Source: Nitrospirota bacterium (GTDB lineage Bacteria; Nitrospirota; Nitrospiria; Nitrospirales; Nitrospiraceae). From it: 42,309 bases of DNA. The stretch covers positions 1 through 42,309 of the forward strand of contig JAUSMA010000055.1 of NCBI GenBank assembly GCA_030645475.1, read 5' to 3'. Made by a program: the position numbers and the translations under genes. The notes under the pieces were generated by a model. The model made no database searches and was not told the origin of the DNA. It saw nothing but the letters and a program-made list of their open reading frames with translations. Positions 9,332 through 18,382 of the stretch are shown piece by piece (position 1 is the stretch's first letter; each line of letters starts with the position of its first letter).

Positions 9332-9694
9332 ATGGCTACAATTCTAATCGTTGACGATGACGCATCCATTCGAACATTCTTGTGCCGCATCCTGGAAGAA
9401 GACGGCCATGAGGTCCGCGAAGCGGCCGATGGGCAGATCGGCCTCAGGTTGTATCGCCAAGACCCGACCGATCTGGTGATTACCGACATCCTTATGCCGG
9501 AACGGGATGGGATGGAGGTCACACTCGCGCTGACGCGTGAATTCATGGAGGCCAATGTCATTGCCATGAGCGGTGCGACAGATGCCCGGAGTCTTCTGGA
9601 CATCGCCAAACTTTTCGGCGCACAGCACGTCATCCAAAAACCCTTCACGATTGAAGAGATCCGACGTCTCGTGCGCACCACATTGGAACAGTAG
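9332..9694 (+). CDS. Receiver-only response regulator (CheY-like)
   Basis: A 120-aa stand-alone REC domain. The acidic pair sits in VDDDAS (residues 7-9). The phospho-accepting Asp is in VITDILMPERDG (about residue 52), the conserved Ser follows in IAMSGA, and the conserved Lys is in VIQKPFTIEEI (about 105). There is no output domain, so it probably works as a phosphorelay carrier or by protein contact, as CheY and Spo0F do. GGAGG precedes the ATG by six bases. No kinase gene is adjacent. The hybrid kinase at 15.7-18.4 kb and the kinases at 0-3.6 kb are possible partners (inference). Confidence 0.92.
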   Translation: MATILIVDDDASIRTFLCRILEEDGHEVREAADGQIGLRLYRQDPTDLVITDILMPERDGMEVTLALTREFMEANVIAMSGATDARSLLDIAKLFGAQHVIQKPFTIEEIRRLVRTTLEQ

Positions 9695-9710
9695 CGGAGG
9701 CCCCGGCTGC

Positions 9711-11126
9711 CTACCTCGCGCCAGAGGCCTGCGACGGCCATAACGATCCGGCGATCATGCCGGCCCCCGCAATCAGAAAGCCAACAAGCTGCGGCGGCCA
9801 GATGGCAGTCGGCGAACCGAAGCCTTCGAGTGCCAGCCAGCTCGTGAGACCAGCCACAATGGCCCAGCGTGCGCCCTGAGTCGTCGCGCGTTTCCAATAG
9901 AGCCCCGCGAACAGAGGAATGAACGCCGCCACCAACGTCACCTTATAGGTGTTCACCACCATCTTGTAGATGCTGGCGTCCGACCAGAGGGCAATCGCCA
10001 AGACCGTCACGGCAAACCCGACCAAGACCACACGCATCAGACGAAGAAACGCTGCATCGTTCAATGGCGACAACATCGGCTTAATGACGTTCTCGCTCAA
10101 GGCCACCGACGGCGCCAGCAACGTGGCGCTCGAACAACTCATGACCGCCGAGAGAACGGCGCCGAAGAACAGAATCTGAGCCACCATCGGCGTGTGCTGC
10201 AGAATCAACGTCGGCAGAACCAATTGGGAATCCTGCTCCAACAGCAGACCGAACTTCACAGGGTCCACCATTGTCGCCGCATAGGCCAGAAACATCGGAA
10301 CAAAACAGAAAAGGAAATAGAGCGTGCCACCCAGTAACGCCCCCCTCACGGCTGTTCGTTCGTCCTTCGCCGAGCTGATGCGCTGGAAGACATCTTGTTG
10401 AGGGATCGACCCCAACATCATCGTCATCCAGGCGCCGAGGAACGGAATCCAGGCCGAGAGCGTCGCCGGGGGAAAGAAGTCTAACTTTCCGGCAGCCGCG
10501 GCATGGTCGATGACCGTGCCCACTCCCCCCGCCAAGCTGCTCACGACAGACGCGATATAGAGCAGCCCCCCCATGATCACGGAGATTTGAACAAAATCCA
10601 GGATCGCCACGGAAAACATCCCGCCGAACGTCGTGTAGGTCAAGACGAGTGCTGCGCCGATCACGATGCCGACCGACTGACTGACCACGCCCTCGGTCAC
10701 TACGTTAAGGACCAGCCCCAACACTTTGAATTGGGCCGCAACCCAGCCCAGGTACGACGCGACGACGCAGAGGGTGCAGAGGACTTCAATGCTGCGGTCA
10801 TAGCGAGCCCGATAGTAATCGCCGACGGTTAACAGATTGAGACGATAGAGACGAGGGGCAAAGAAGAGTCCGGCGAGAATCAGACACATGCTCGACCCGA
10901 ATGGATCGGCGACGACGCCCCGCAATCCCTCTTTCACGAACGTGGCAGAAATTCCGAGCACCGCTTCTGCGCCGAACCACGTCGCAAAAACCGTCGCCGT
11001 GACAATCGGCAGCGGAAGACTCCGACCGGCGACCGCGAAATCCTTCGTGGTATGGACCCGCCTGGCGGCAACCAGCCCGATCCCGACCGACAGAAACAGA
11101 TAGAGAATGACGAATCCAAGAATCAT
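9711..11126 (-). CDS. Sodium:solute symporter family protein
   Basis: A 471-aa polytopic membrane protein of the SSS family, which takes up solutes such as proline, pantothenate or acetate with Na+. About 13 hydrophobic segments run from residue 1 to the C-terminus. The start MILGFVILYLFLSVGIGL, the early ATWFGAEAVLG loop and the mid-protein GSIPQQDVFQR are typical of the family. The substrate cannot be read from the sequence. It faces the response regulator with only 16 nt between stop codons, and diverges from the frameshifted gene starting at 11249. No ribosome site is obvious at the ATG. Confidence 0.88.
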   Translation of the reverse strand: MILGFVILYLFLSVGIGLVAARRVHTTKDFAVAGRSLPLPIVTATVFATWFGAEAVLGISATFVKEGLRGVVADPFGSSMCLILAGLFFAPRLYRLNLLTVGDYYRARYDRSIEVLCTLCVVASYLGWVAAQFKVLGLVLNVVTEGVVSQSVGIVIGAALVLTYTTFGGMFSVAILDFVQISVIMGGLLYIASVVSSLAGGVGTVIDHAAAAGKLDFFPPATLSAWIPFLGAWMTMMLGSIPQQDVFQRISSAKDERTAVRGALLGGTLYFLFCFVPMFLAYAATMVDPVKFGLLLEQDSQLVLPTLILQHTPMVAQILFFGAVLSAVMSCSSATLLAPSVALSENVIKPMLSPLNDAAFLRLMRVVLVGFAVTVLAIALWSDASIYKMVVNTYKVTLVAAFIPLFAGLYWKRATTQGARWAIVAGLTSWLALEGFGSPTAIWPPQLVGFLIAGAGMIAGSLWPSQASGAR

Positions 11127-11248
11127 AGGAACGGCTTAGGCATCCTTGTGGGCGGATTCTAGCGAGGCTTCGATAAGGGTGCAATGGAGGAGTAGCACGG
11201 CAGGCAAACGCATGTTAGGCTAAAACGAGTTGCTGCCAGGAGGGCGCC

Positions 11249-11733
11249 ATGAACGATCACGCAATCCGTCACAACTCTGCGAGAACAACAACCAGGCCTT
11301 GGCCATGGCTTCTCGGCGGCGTCATGGGAATCGGCATGCTGTTGGCTTCGCTGCCAGCCCAGGCGAGCGAGTCCCAGACCCCGTGGGAATGTTCAAACTA
11401 TACCGGCGACGCCCATACCGCCGTTGTTTGGCGGCCTTCGTCGAGTCGCAGCGCGATCAGATCGCAGCACTTCAAGCACGCGTGCAAGCCCAGCAAGACA
11501 CCGTCAATCAACTGAAAGCCCAGATGGATCATCAAGCCGCCGGCGCAGCAATGCAACAGCCACTGGCCCAACCACCCACCATCGTGCAAGTGGCCCCTCC
11601 CCTCTATACCTATCCGCCTGTGGGACTCGGCCTCTATTTAGGGCGCCCCTGGATCTACAGACAACCCTACTATTACCCTCCCTACATCTTCGGCCCCCGC
11701 TACTATGGACATCACCGGGGCCACCGCTGGTAA
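11249..11733 (+). pseudogene. Frameshifted secreted coiled-coil protein (WECSNYTGDA type)
   Basis: Two overlapping frames together make one protein. The first frame (from ATG 11249, with AGGAGG at 11238-11243) gives a signal peptide (WLLGGVMGIGMLLASLPAQA) and then WECSNYTGDAHT. The matching continuation is in another frame: CLAAFVESQRDQIAALQARV, a coiled coil, then a Pro/Tyr-rich tail ending YYGHHRGHRW at 11733. The break lies at about 11417-11425. Either two extra bases or one missing base there would restore a single frame (TRCLAAF or TRRCLAAF). I recall related intact proteins in Nitrospira with TRCL at this point, which would favour a 2-nt insertion. Read as one protein it would be about 160 aa, exported, with one short coiled coil and a tyrosine-rich C-terminus. 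It may be a real pseudogene, a programmed frameshift or a sequencing error. Confidence 0.7.
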
Positions 11734-11775
11734 CGAGGGAACCCTGCGACCGATTCGTTTTCTTGCGCGTAGCCT

Positions 11776-11968
11776 GCAGGATGCTCAAACGGTCCGTTCA
11801 GCAAGGCCGCAGGCGAGTCGAAACCGGAGGCGTACCCGTGGGGGCGCACGGTGCGACGAATAAGGAGCACCACGTTTGTGCGCGCCGCCGAGTGGTGAGG
11901 CGGCCGGGTCACCGTTGAGGATTTCGATGAGCTGAGAACGAAGCTGGCGATTTTTTTCAGCACCCTGT
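11776..11968. repeat. Dispersed palindromic element, copy 1 (long form)
   Basis: A 193-bp copy of a four-copy family. The ends are inverted: CAGGATGCTCAAA at the left and the reverse complement of CAGGGTGCTGAAA at the right. The body carries the family core (AGGCCGCAGGCGAGTCGAAA, then CCGGAGGCGTACCC, and on the far side GTTGAGGATTTCGATGAGC). Between the two half-cores is a 70-bp insert with its own stems: GCGCAC 11844-11849 with GTGCGC 11878-11883, GGTGC 11850-11854 with GCACC 11867-11871, and GCCGCC 11884-11889 with GGCGGC 11899-11904. It sits between the frameshifted secreted protein gene and the FKBP gene, both on the plus strand. Confidence 0.9.
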
Positions 11969-12073
11969 TAGGCATAATTGTCTTGAGCCCAGCCCCCACA
12001 TCGCATACTCTACAAAACTTCGGGACTTGCGATATCAGGTCCGCTGCCGTCACATACAAAGAAAGGACAGCTC

Positions 12074-12754
12074 ATGCGCTTCGTTGTCTCCTGTTTGATC
12101 GCCTTACTCAGCCTTGGAACCAGTGCGGCATTCGCTGCAACTCCGGAGCCCACGAATGATGAACAAAAAACCCTCTATGCCCTGGGATTGGCCATTAGCC
12201 AATCGCTTGGCGCCTTCAGCCTGACCGAATCGGAGCTTGATCTCGTGAAGTCCGGCATCACAGACGGGGTCTTTAAAAAAACTCCCAAAGTAGAGCTCCA
12301 GACATTCGGCCCCAAGATACAACAACTGCAACAGGCCCGCGCGTCGGTCGTCGCAGAAGTGGAAAAGAAAGCGGGAGCCACGTTCCTCATGAAAGCCGCC
12401 GCCGAATCCGGTGCCAAGAAAACCGAATCCGGTGCAATCCTCATGACCATCAAGGAAGGCAAAGGCGCGAGCCCGAAAGCCACGGATACGGTCAAGGTGC
12501 ACTACCATGGCACACTGACCGACGGGACGGTCTTCGATAGTTCCGTCAAGCGGGGCGAACCGGCCACGTTCGGACTGAACCAAGTCATCAAGTGCTGGAC
12601 GGAAGGCGTACAAATGATGAAAGTCGGCGGCAAGAGCAAGCTGACCTGCCCGTCGGCTCTCGCCTACGGCGACAAAGGCGCGCCCCCCACGATCAAACCA
12701 GGCTCGACGCTCATCTTCGAAGTCGAACTCCTCGAAATCGTCGCAGCCAAGTAA
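12074..12754 (+). CDS. Exported FKBP-type peptidyl-prolyl isomerase
   Basis: A 226-aa periplasmic folding catalyst of the FkpA/Mip type. It has a signal peptide (residues 1-21, AFA-A) and a helical N-terminal dimerisation region (about 28-125). The FKBP domain (133-223) carries [17 protein letters not shown], a central [10 protein letters not shown] and a C-terminal [10 protein letters not shown]. Active-site residues typical of FKBPs (Tyr144, Phe154, Asp155, Trp175, Tyr198) are present. An unusual Cys pair (C174 in IKCW and C192 in LTCPS) may form a disulfide. GAAAGGA before the ATG serves as ribosome site. A strong hairpin follows the stop, so it looks monocistronic. Confidence 0.93.
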   Translation: MRFVVSCLIALLSLGTSAAFAATPEPTNDEQKTLYALGLAISQSLGAFSLTESELDLVKSGITDGVFKKTPKVELQTFGPKIQQLQQARASVVAEVEKKAGATFLMKAAAESGAKKTESGAILMTIKEGKGASPKATDTVKVHYHGTLTDGTVFDSSVKRGEPATFGLNQVIKCWTEGVQMMKVGGKSKLTCPSALAYGDKGAPPTIKPGSTLIFEVELLEIVAAK

Positions 12755-12775
12755 CTCCACAGGGTAGTCCTCACA

Positions 12776-12806
12776 AGGTCGAGCGGGACATTCTCCCGCT
12801 CGACCT
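12776..12806 (+). terminator. Terminator hairpin after the FKBP gene
   Basis: A perfect 13-bp stem (12776-12788 with 12794-12806, AGGTCGAGCGGGA and its complement) and 5-nt loop begin 22 nt after the stop codon. The run after it is only mildly T-rich, so termination may be partly Rho-dependent. Confidence 0.75.
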
Positions 12807-12935
12807 CGTACCCTTCACTGCGCACGTCCACTCATCCGTTCCTCCCCGAAGCCAGTAAGGGCGCGAGGAGCTTTCGACTGCGGCCGTCGAGCGAAGTTAC
12901 AGATGGCCATTCCAAGCTCGCTCGTTACCTCTTCA

Positions 12936-13032
12936 GGGATGGGGGCCGGTTGATCTTCCACTGCGCGCGTCCAACGAGGGCCTTCTGAGGCTGCGCGTTG
13001 CGCGAGCACGGAAGATCATCGGCCCCCATCCC
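12936..13032. repeat. Large inverted repeat with 50-nt loop
   Basis: The left arm 12936-12959 (GGGATGGGGGCCG, then GTTGATCTTCC) is the reverse complement of the right arm 13010-13032 apart from one bulged base. The 50-nt loop is GC-rich and contains CTGCGCGCGT near its left end and CTGCGCGTTGCGCGAG near its right. The rest of the 404-bp gap between the FKBP and ABC-F genes shows no credible gene. Two short minus-strand ORFs through it (12815-13009 and 12925-13119) read across the palindrome and have no ribosome site. It is too long and GC-rich for an ordinary terminator. Confidence 0.8.
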
Positions 13033-13158
13033 CGCCCCCCTTGTAGTTCTGCCGTTTACCCCGTACACTGATAGCTTCGCGATCCAGCCTGGCCTGAATA
13101 GTCCTGCCCGATCGTCCATTCAGCAATTTCGTTCACCATTCATTCGGTCACTAGAGCT

Positions 13159-15009
13159 ATGCCACCAATAATTCTCTTGAGCTGCCAGTCCATCAGCAAA
13201 ACCTACGGCGTGAAACCGCTGTTCTCCGATCTCTCGGTCGGGCTAGCCGAAGGCGATCATGTCGGGTTGGTCGGGCCCAACGGCTCCGGCAAATCGACCT
13301 TGCTCAAGATCATGGCCGGACTCGAAGAACCGGATGAGGGCACCAGATCGGTGCGCAGGCAACTCCGCATCGGCTATGTGCCGCAAGAACCGTTATTTGA
13401 CGGAGCCCATACGATCGAAGAAGTGCTCGCACAGGTCCTGATCGACGAAGGTCTGGACCCCCATGAACATAGCGGCCGCACGTCCGCGGCCCTCAGTCTG
13501 GGAGAGTTTCCTTCAGCCGACCAGGCCACCGCCGCACTCTCAGGAGGATGGAAAAAACGCCTCGCCATCGTCCGCTCGCTGATGCTGGAGCCGGATGTCC
13601 TTCTGATGGACGAGCCGACCAACCATCTCGATGTCGAAGGGATCCTCTGGCTGGAACGCTTGTTACGGGCCGAAGCCCGCGCCTTTCTCGTCGTCAGCCA
13701 CGATCGGCGTTTTCTGGAAGCCGTGACGTCGCGGATGATCGAGATCAATCGCAGCTACCCCAACGGGGCGTTCGAGGCCAAAGGCAACTACAGCGACTTT
13801 CTGGAGCAGCGGGATGCTGCGCTCCACGCACAAGCCAACTATGAAGCGTCATTGGCTAATCGAGTCCGGCGCGAAGTAGAGTGGCTCCGCCGCGGTCCCA
13901 AGGCCCGCACGACGAAAGCCAAATCGCGCATCGACTCAGCCGGTCGTTTGATCGAGGAACTGAACAGCGCCGACGCCCGGAAAGACCAGGGGACGGCCGG
14001 CATCAATTTCACCTCATCGGGACGCAGGTCGAAACAGTTGGTCGAAGCCACACAACTCTGCAAATCGCTTGGTGGAAGGCCGATCGTCACGAATCTCGAC
14101 CTGCTGCTCGGACCGGGCCAGCGGATCGGATTGCTGGGTCCGAACGGAAGCGGAAAGAGCACGCTGCTGAAGCTGGTGGCGGGCACTATGAAGCCGGATG
14201 CAGGCACCGTCACCCGCGCAGACAAGCTGCGCGTCGTCACGTTTGAACAACACCGCGAATCGCTGGACCAATCCTCCTCGCTCCGGCGAGCCCTCGCCCC
14301 GCATGGCGACTCGGTGGTCTATCAAGACCGCGAGGTGCATCTCGTCTCCTGGGCGAAACGATTTCTTTTCCGGGCGGAACAGTTGGATCTCCCGGTCTCC
14401 CGCCTCTCCGGAGGCGAACAAGCGCGGCTACTCATCGCCAGGCTGATGCTCCAGCCAGCCGACCTCTTGATCCTCGACGAGCCGACGAACGACTTAGATA
14501 TTCCGACGCTGGATGTGTTGGAAGACAGTCTGGTGGAGTTTCCAGGCGCCTTGATGCTGGTAACACACGACCGATGGCTCTTAGACCGCGTCTCCACTAT
14601 GCTACTCGCACTGGACGGCACAGGCCAGACCGAATGGTTCGCCGACTATGCACAATGGGAATCTGCACAAGAGCGCATGAGGGAAGAGCAGAGTCGTACG
14701 GCGACGTCACGGCCATCCAAAGCATCCCGCGCCGAGTCTGACGCGACGCCAAAAGCCAAAAAGACAGGCCTGTCCTATCGGGAGCAAAAGGAATGGGCGA
14801 AGATGGAGCAGAGGATTCTCCAGGCCGAAGAGACCATCGCAACCTGTCAGGCCGCAGTGGAAGATCCCGCCATCGCCTCCAATGCCGCGGCGCTACAAGA
14901 ACGATCCGCCGCACTGGACGCAGCGAAAACAGCAGCAGAACGGCTCTATGCACGCTGGACTGAGCTCGAAGGAAAACAGACGGAGTCGGCAGGCCAGCCC
15001 CAGGCCTGA
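13159..15009 (+). CDS. uup: ABC-F family ATPase, Uup-like
   Basis: A cytosolic twin-ATPase of 616 aa with no membrane domain. The first cassette has Walker A GPNGSGKS at 39-46, signature LSGG at 127-130 and Walker B plus catalytic Glu in VLLMDEPTNHLD at 147-158. The second has Walker A at 327-334, LSGGEQARLL at about 421, and LLILDEPTNDLD. The two are joined by a charged linker (about 215-290). After the second cassette comes a Lys/Ala-rich stretch and a coiled coil (about 545-612), the C-terminal domain characteristic of Uup rather than EttA. ABC-F proteins act on the ribosome; Uup is also linked to DNA transposon excision and branch processing. It is convergent with the response regulator gene, with a shared hairpin between. 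Confidence 0.9.
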   Translation: MPPIILLSCQSISKTYGVKPLFSDLSVGLAEGDHVGLVGPNGSGKSTLLKIMAGLEEPDEGTRSVRRQLRIGYVPQEPLFDGAHTIEEVLAQVLIDEGLDPHEHSGRTSAALSLGEFPSADQATAALSGGWKKRLAIVRSLMLEPDVLLMDEPTNHLDVEGILWLERLLRAEARAFLVVSHDRRFLEAVTSRMIEINRSYPNGAFEAKGNYSDFLEQRDAALHAQANYEASLANRVRREVEWLRRGPKARTTKAKSRIDSAGRLIEELNSADARKDQGTAGINFTSSGRRSKQLVEATQLCKSLGGRPIVTNLDLLLGPGQRIGLLGPNGSGKSTLLKLVAGTMKPDAGTVTRADKLRVVTFEQHRESLDQSSSLRRALAPHGDSVVYQDREVHLVSWAKRFLFRAEQLDLPVSRLSGGEQARLLIARLMLQPADLLILDEPTNDLDIPTLDVLEDSLVEFPGALMLVTHDRWLLDRVSTMLLALDGTGQTEWFADYAQWESAQERMREEQSRTATSRPSKASRAESDATPKAKKTGLSYREQKEWAKMEQRILQAEETIATCQAAVEDPAIASNAAALQERSAALDAAKTAAERLYARWTELEGKQTESAGQPQA

Positions 15010-15027
15010 CCGCTGCGGTTCATCTGG

Positions 15028-15045
15028 CTGGTCTCGTCAGACCAG
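15028..15045. terminator. Bidirectional terminator candidate
   Basis: CTGGTCT at 15028-15034 pairs with AGACCAG at 15039-15045 around a CGTC loop, in the 54-nt gap between two convergent stop codons. It probably serves both genes. The stem is short and no T-run follows. Confidence 0.5.
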
Positions 15046-15063
15046 ATCGACCAGAACAACGCG

Positions 15064-15678
15064 TTATCCTCCGCAACGAGTGCAGACTCCTGACGTAATC
15101 TTGGCATTGAGCTTTTCTTCCAGATAGTCCTCAAGTCGTAGCCAGAGCCCGCCGCTCGTCCGAACTCGTTTGCACTTGGCGCAAAGGCAGAGGGTCCCTC
15201 GAAGCGTTTTCAGTTCTTGCACAGTCCGGCCCAACTCCTTCGTCTTGGCATCAAGTTCGCGCTCGCGCTCTTCCCGGTTATCGTATTCCTCCTTCAAGGT
15301 CATCGCCATCGAGACACGCGCCACCAACTCTGCTGGAATCACCGGTTTTCTGATGTAATCCGTCGCACCGGCCGTGTACGCAGCAGTCAGATCAGACGCA
15401 TCTGTTTGTGCCGTCACCACAATCACAGGCAGATGTTCGAACCGCTCTTCCGACCTGATGCGCCGGCAGGCCTCCAGCCCATCCATATCGGGCATCAAGA
15501 GATCCATCAGCACGACGTCGACTCGAGCGGAGGAACGGCCATCGGCGCCGATACCCAAATACTCCAATGCCTTCGCGGCCGACTCCGCAAACAACAACGA
15601 TCGATAGCCTGCAGCCTGTAGCGTGGCCGCCAGCATGTCGCGCTGCTCTTCAAAATCATCGACGATCAGGATACTCAT
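15064..15678 (-). CDS. Response regulator with C-terminal CxxC zinc-binding motif
   Basis: A 204-aa regulator. The REC domain covers residues 1-125, with acidic pocket D7/D8, phospho-accepting Asp59 (VLMDLLMPDMDG), VVTAQ, and Lys in IRKPV at about 118. A coiled coil follows (about 130-165). The tail has CAKCKRVR, then WLRLEDYLEEKL, then CTRCGG. This four-Cys tail is a recurrent output segment in receiver and PAS proteins and probably holds a zinc ion. No DNA-binding or enzymatic output is seen. The ATG at 15678 was chosen because GGAGA precedes it and the REC fold begins there. The frame extends 30 codons upstream into the kinase gene without support. It lies 25 nt downstream of the hybrid kinase and is its likely partner. 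Confidence 0.9.
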   Translation of the reverse strand: MSILIVDDFEEQRDMLAATLQAAGYRSLLFAESAAKALEYLGIGADGRSSARVDVVLMDLLMPDMDGLEACRRIRSEERFEHLPVIVVTAQTDASDLTAAYTAGATDYIRKPVIPAELVARVSMAMTLKEEYDNREERERELDAKTKELGRTVQELKTLRGTLCLCAKCKRVRTSGGLWLRLEDYLEEKLNAKITSGVCTRCGG

Positions 15679-15703
15679 CGCGGCGTCTCCTTGTGGTTCC
15701 TTA

Positions 15704-18382
15704 TTACAAGTGGAATATGCCGTCACCCGCTTCCGAACAGGCCCCTTCAGCCTCCCGGAGCGCCGCAACCAACCGCTGCACTTCCACGGTCACTCGCTCG
15801 AAGTCATGATCGAGGGCAGCCGCCTCAAGGGCGCTGCCGATCAATCCTATCGTGTCTAACCCGTACGAACCCGCAAGCCCCTTAATGCGATGGCCGATTG
15901 TTCGAATCGTATCGGCATTCTGCGCGACGATCGCGGATTGGAGGATCGTCACATCCTGCTGCCGATTACGCACGAATTTTGGACGAAGCGCCTGCAGGCT
16001 CTGCTCGAACGTATCCTCTTTTCCGGCTCGCGGGCCCTCACTCGGACCGGATACGGTCTCTTTCCTCGGCGCAACCATGTATCGCTGGATCACATCGAGA
16101 ATCGTCGCGACCTTGACGGGTTTCGTCACAAAGTCGGTACAACCGGCCAGCAAACTGTTCCGTTGCGCCTCGCCATCGGCATTCGCGGTCAACGCCACGA
16201 TCGGAACCCGGGGCCGGCCCTGCGTCTCCTCCCAAGCCCGAATGGCTCGCGTCGCCGCATACCCATCCATGCCGGGCATTTGGAGGTCCATGAACACGAG
16301 ATCGTATCCGCCCGTCTGATATCGTTCGACAACGCCGGTGCCGCTGGCGGCGCGATCCATCCTGTGGGGAGTCCCGCGAAGATACAGCGCCATCAAATCT
16401 TGAGACTCCACGCAATCCTCAGCGAGGAGGATCTTCAAGCCTCTCTCACCCGGAACCTGACCGCCTGCTGTCGCCATCTGGACTGGCAGGGCCTCTCGCT
16501 CGGACAGGACTCGCTGCGGCTGATTCTCCGTCACCACCTCAAACCGAACAATTACCGTAAAGGTGCTGCCCAGCGCAGGCTTGCTCTCGACCAGAATACG
16601 TCCTCCCATCAGGCCAACGAGTTGCTGACAGATGGCAAGCCCCAAACCGACTCCACCATAGGACCGGCTTGCGCGGGAATCGACTTGCAAAAACCGATCA
16701 AAGATCTTTTCGTGCTGCTCGGGAGGAATGCCGATTCCGGTATCTGCCACCACAAATCGCACGGTGCCTCCGTCCGGCGAATCAGGCACCGGCCCGACTC
16801 GGACCTCCACGCCCCCCTCTGCCGTAAATTTGACGGCATTCCCGATGAGGTTGAGCAAGACTTGCTGGAGACGCAGGGCGTCTCCCAGAACGAGTGCCGG
16901 AAGACCTGGATCGGTGGACAACGAAAGAGCCAGCCCCTTCGCCTGGGCTTTCTTGGTCAAGAGCCCTACGGTATCCTCGACCAGTTCTCGAAGCGCAAAC
17001 GGCTCTTGCACCAACTCCAGCGTGCCGGAATCCACTTTGGCCGCCTGCAGAAGATCTTCAATCATGCGGAGCAAGCCGGAACCGGCCTTCTCGCACCGCT
17101 TCAAGAGATCGGCCTGATCGGACGAGAGCGGAGTCCGGAGCAGAAAATCCGTCAGGCCGATGATCGCGTTCAACGGCGTCCGCATCTCATGGCTCATATT
17201 CGCGAGAAAATCACTCTTGGCTTGACTGGCTTCTTCAGCCGCTAACCGGGCTTTCACAAGCGCGACCTCGATCTCTTTGCTTTCAGTAATGTCCTCCGAG
17301 ATACCTAGCAGATATTGTGGCGTGCCGAGGGAGTCACAGATCGGAATTTTCTTCGTATGGAGCAGGCGCAGGCCTTTGGCCCTGCTCTGAATGGTCTCTT
17401 CGGGAATATTGACCAGCGTACCGCCTGACAACGCTTCACGATCTTTCGCCGTAAAAAAGTCGGCCTCTTCTTTGGAGAAGAAATCGTAGTCATTCTTGCC
17501 CAGAAGGTCCGATCGGGAATAACCGAGCAATTCTTCGCCGGCCTTATTCAATCGCACAAAACGAAGATCCTTGGCGTCCTTGACGAACACCATATTCGGC
17601 AAATGCTCGAACATGGATTCGATGAACGCCGTGGTCTGCCGAAGCGCATCCTCCCCTCGTTTTCTCTCGCTAATGTCGCGAATGAACGACGAGAAGAACA
17701 TCTGCTCGCCGAGGCGCAGAGGGATCACGGTGAGCTCAACAGGAAACTCCTCGCCGCTTTTTCGGAGGGCCGTAATTTCAATCCGCCGTCTGAGAATCGC
17801 TTCCTGTCCCGTCTTGAGATATCGCTGCATCCCTGCGGCATGGGCTGCGCGATATTGCACCGGGATAATCAGTTCCGCCAGAGTCACACCCACAGCTTCC
17901 GCCCGCGTAAACCCAAACGCCACTTCCGCTTGCGGGTTCCACTCGACGACCAGGCCGCGTTCGTCCATCGTGACGACGGCATCCAAGGCGCCTTCTACGA
18001 TCGCGTGGATCCGCGACTCCGCTTCGAGCCGGGCACGCAACGATCGGCTATCGAGATACAGCAGACCCGCCATCAACCAGAGAGTCCCCACACCGACCGC
18101 CCGATTAAAGACACCCGCAGTCGGATCTCCTGCCTTCACCAATAAGACCGCGCCACTCAAGACCAAGACCGACCAGAGCAGCGTGGAGAGAAGCAGCACC
18201 CGCGAGGGATAGAACCGTGACACCACGAATGCCAGAAAGAAGTAGAAAACCCAGGGAGCAAAACCAAGCGGGACGTAGAGATCGAGGAGAAAGGTGCCGA
18301 TGGTGGTGACCCAGACAAATGCCGGAACTACAGGCTTCAGCCTGACAAACCACGGATGAGTCATCAGTTCAAGGTTCGGCAT
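15704..18382 (-). CDS. Hybrid sensor histidine kinase (TM-PAS-PAS-HisKA-HATPase-REC-Hpt)
   Basis: An 892-aa membrane-bound phosphorelay protein. About four hydrophobic segments fill residues 18-110 as a compact membrane sensor. Two PAS domains follow (about 125-245 and 250-370). HisKA has phospho-accepting His398 in MSHEMRTPLN. The HATPase has NLIGNAVKFT at 511-520, DTGIG at 547-551 and GGVGLGLAI. The C-terminal REC domain has Asp699 (FMDLQMPGMDG), and the final Hpt domain has His831 in TIGHRIKGLAGSYG. It therefore carries a complete internal His-Asp-His relay that would finish on the response regulator encoded 25 nt downstream. Start ATG 18382 is used; a second Met six codons later is an alternative. 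Confidence 0.93.
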   Translation of the reverse strand: MPNLELMTHPWFVRLKPVVPAFVWVTTIGTFLLDLYVPLGFAPWVFYFFLAFVVSRFYPSRVLLLSTLLWSVLVLSGAVLLVKAGDPTAGVFNRAVGVGTLWLMAGLLYLDSRSLRARLEAESRIHAIVEGALDAVVTMDERGLVVEWNPQAEVAFGFTRAEAVGVTLAELIIPVQYRAAHAAGMQRYLKTGQEAILRRRIEITALRKSGEEFPVELTVIPLRLGEQMFFSSFIRDISERKRGEDALRQTTAFIESMFEHLPNMVFVKDAKDLRFVRLNKAGEELLGYSRSDLLGKNDYDFFSKEEADFFTAKDREALSGGTLVNIPEETIQSRAKGLRLLHTKKIPICDSLGTPQYLLGISEDITESKEIEVALVKARLAAEEASQAKSDFLANMSHEMRTPLNAIIGLTDFLLRTPLSSDQADLLKRCEKAGSGLLRMIEDLLQAAKVDSGTLELVQEPFALRELVEDTVGLLTKKAQAKGLALSLSTDPGLPALVLGDALRLQQVLLNLIGNAVKFTAEGGVEVRVGPVPDSPDGGTVRFVVADTGIGIPPEQHEKIFDRFLQVDSRASRSYGGVGLGLAICQQLVGLMGGRILVESKPALGSTFTVIVRFEVVTENQPQRVLSEREALPVQMATAGGQVPGERGLKILLAEDCVESQDLMALYLRGTPHRMDRAASGTGVVERYQTGGYDLVFMDLQMPGMDGYAATRAIRAWEETQGRPRVPIVALTANADGEAQRNSLLAGCTDFVTKPVKVATILDVIQRYMVAPRKETVSGPSEGPRAGKEDTFEQSLQALRPKFVRNRQQDVTILQSAIVAQNADTIRTIGHRIKGLAGSYGLDTIGLIGSALEAAALDHDFERVTVEVQRLVAALREAEGACSEAGDGIFHL

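Noticed and set aside
12815-13119. Two short minus-strand ORFs between the FKBP and ABC-F genes
   Set aside because: They run through a near-perfect palindrome and have no ribosome site or family features.
15890-17245. A 451-codon plus-strand open frame inside the hybrid kinase gene
   Set aside because: The minus strand encodes a clear kinase with all motifs over the same bases; the long antisense frame is a by-product of GC-rich codon use.
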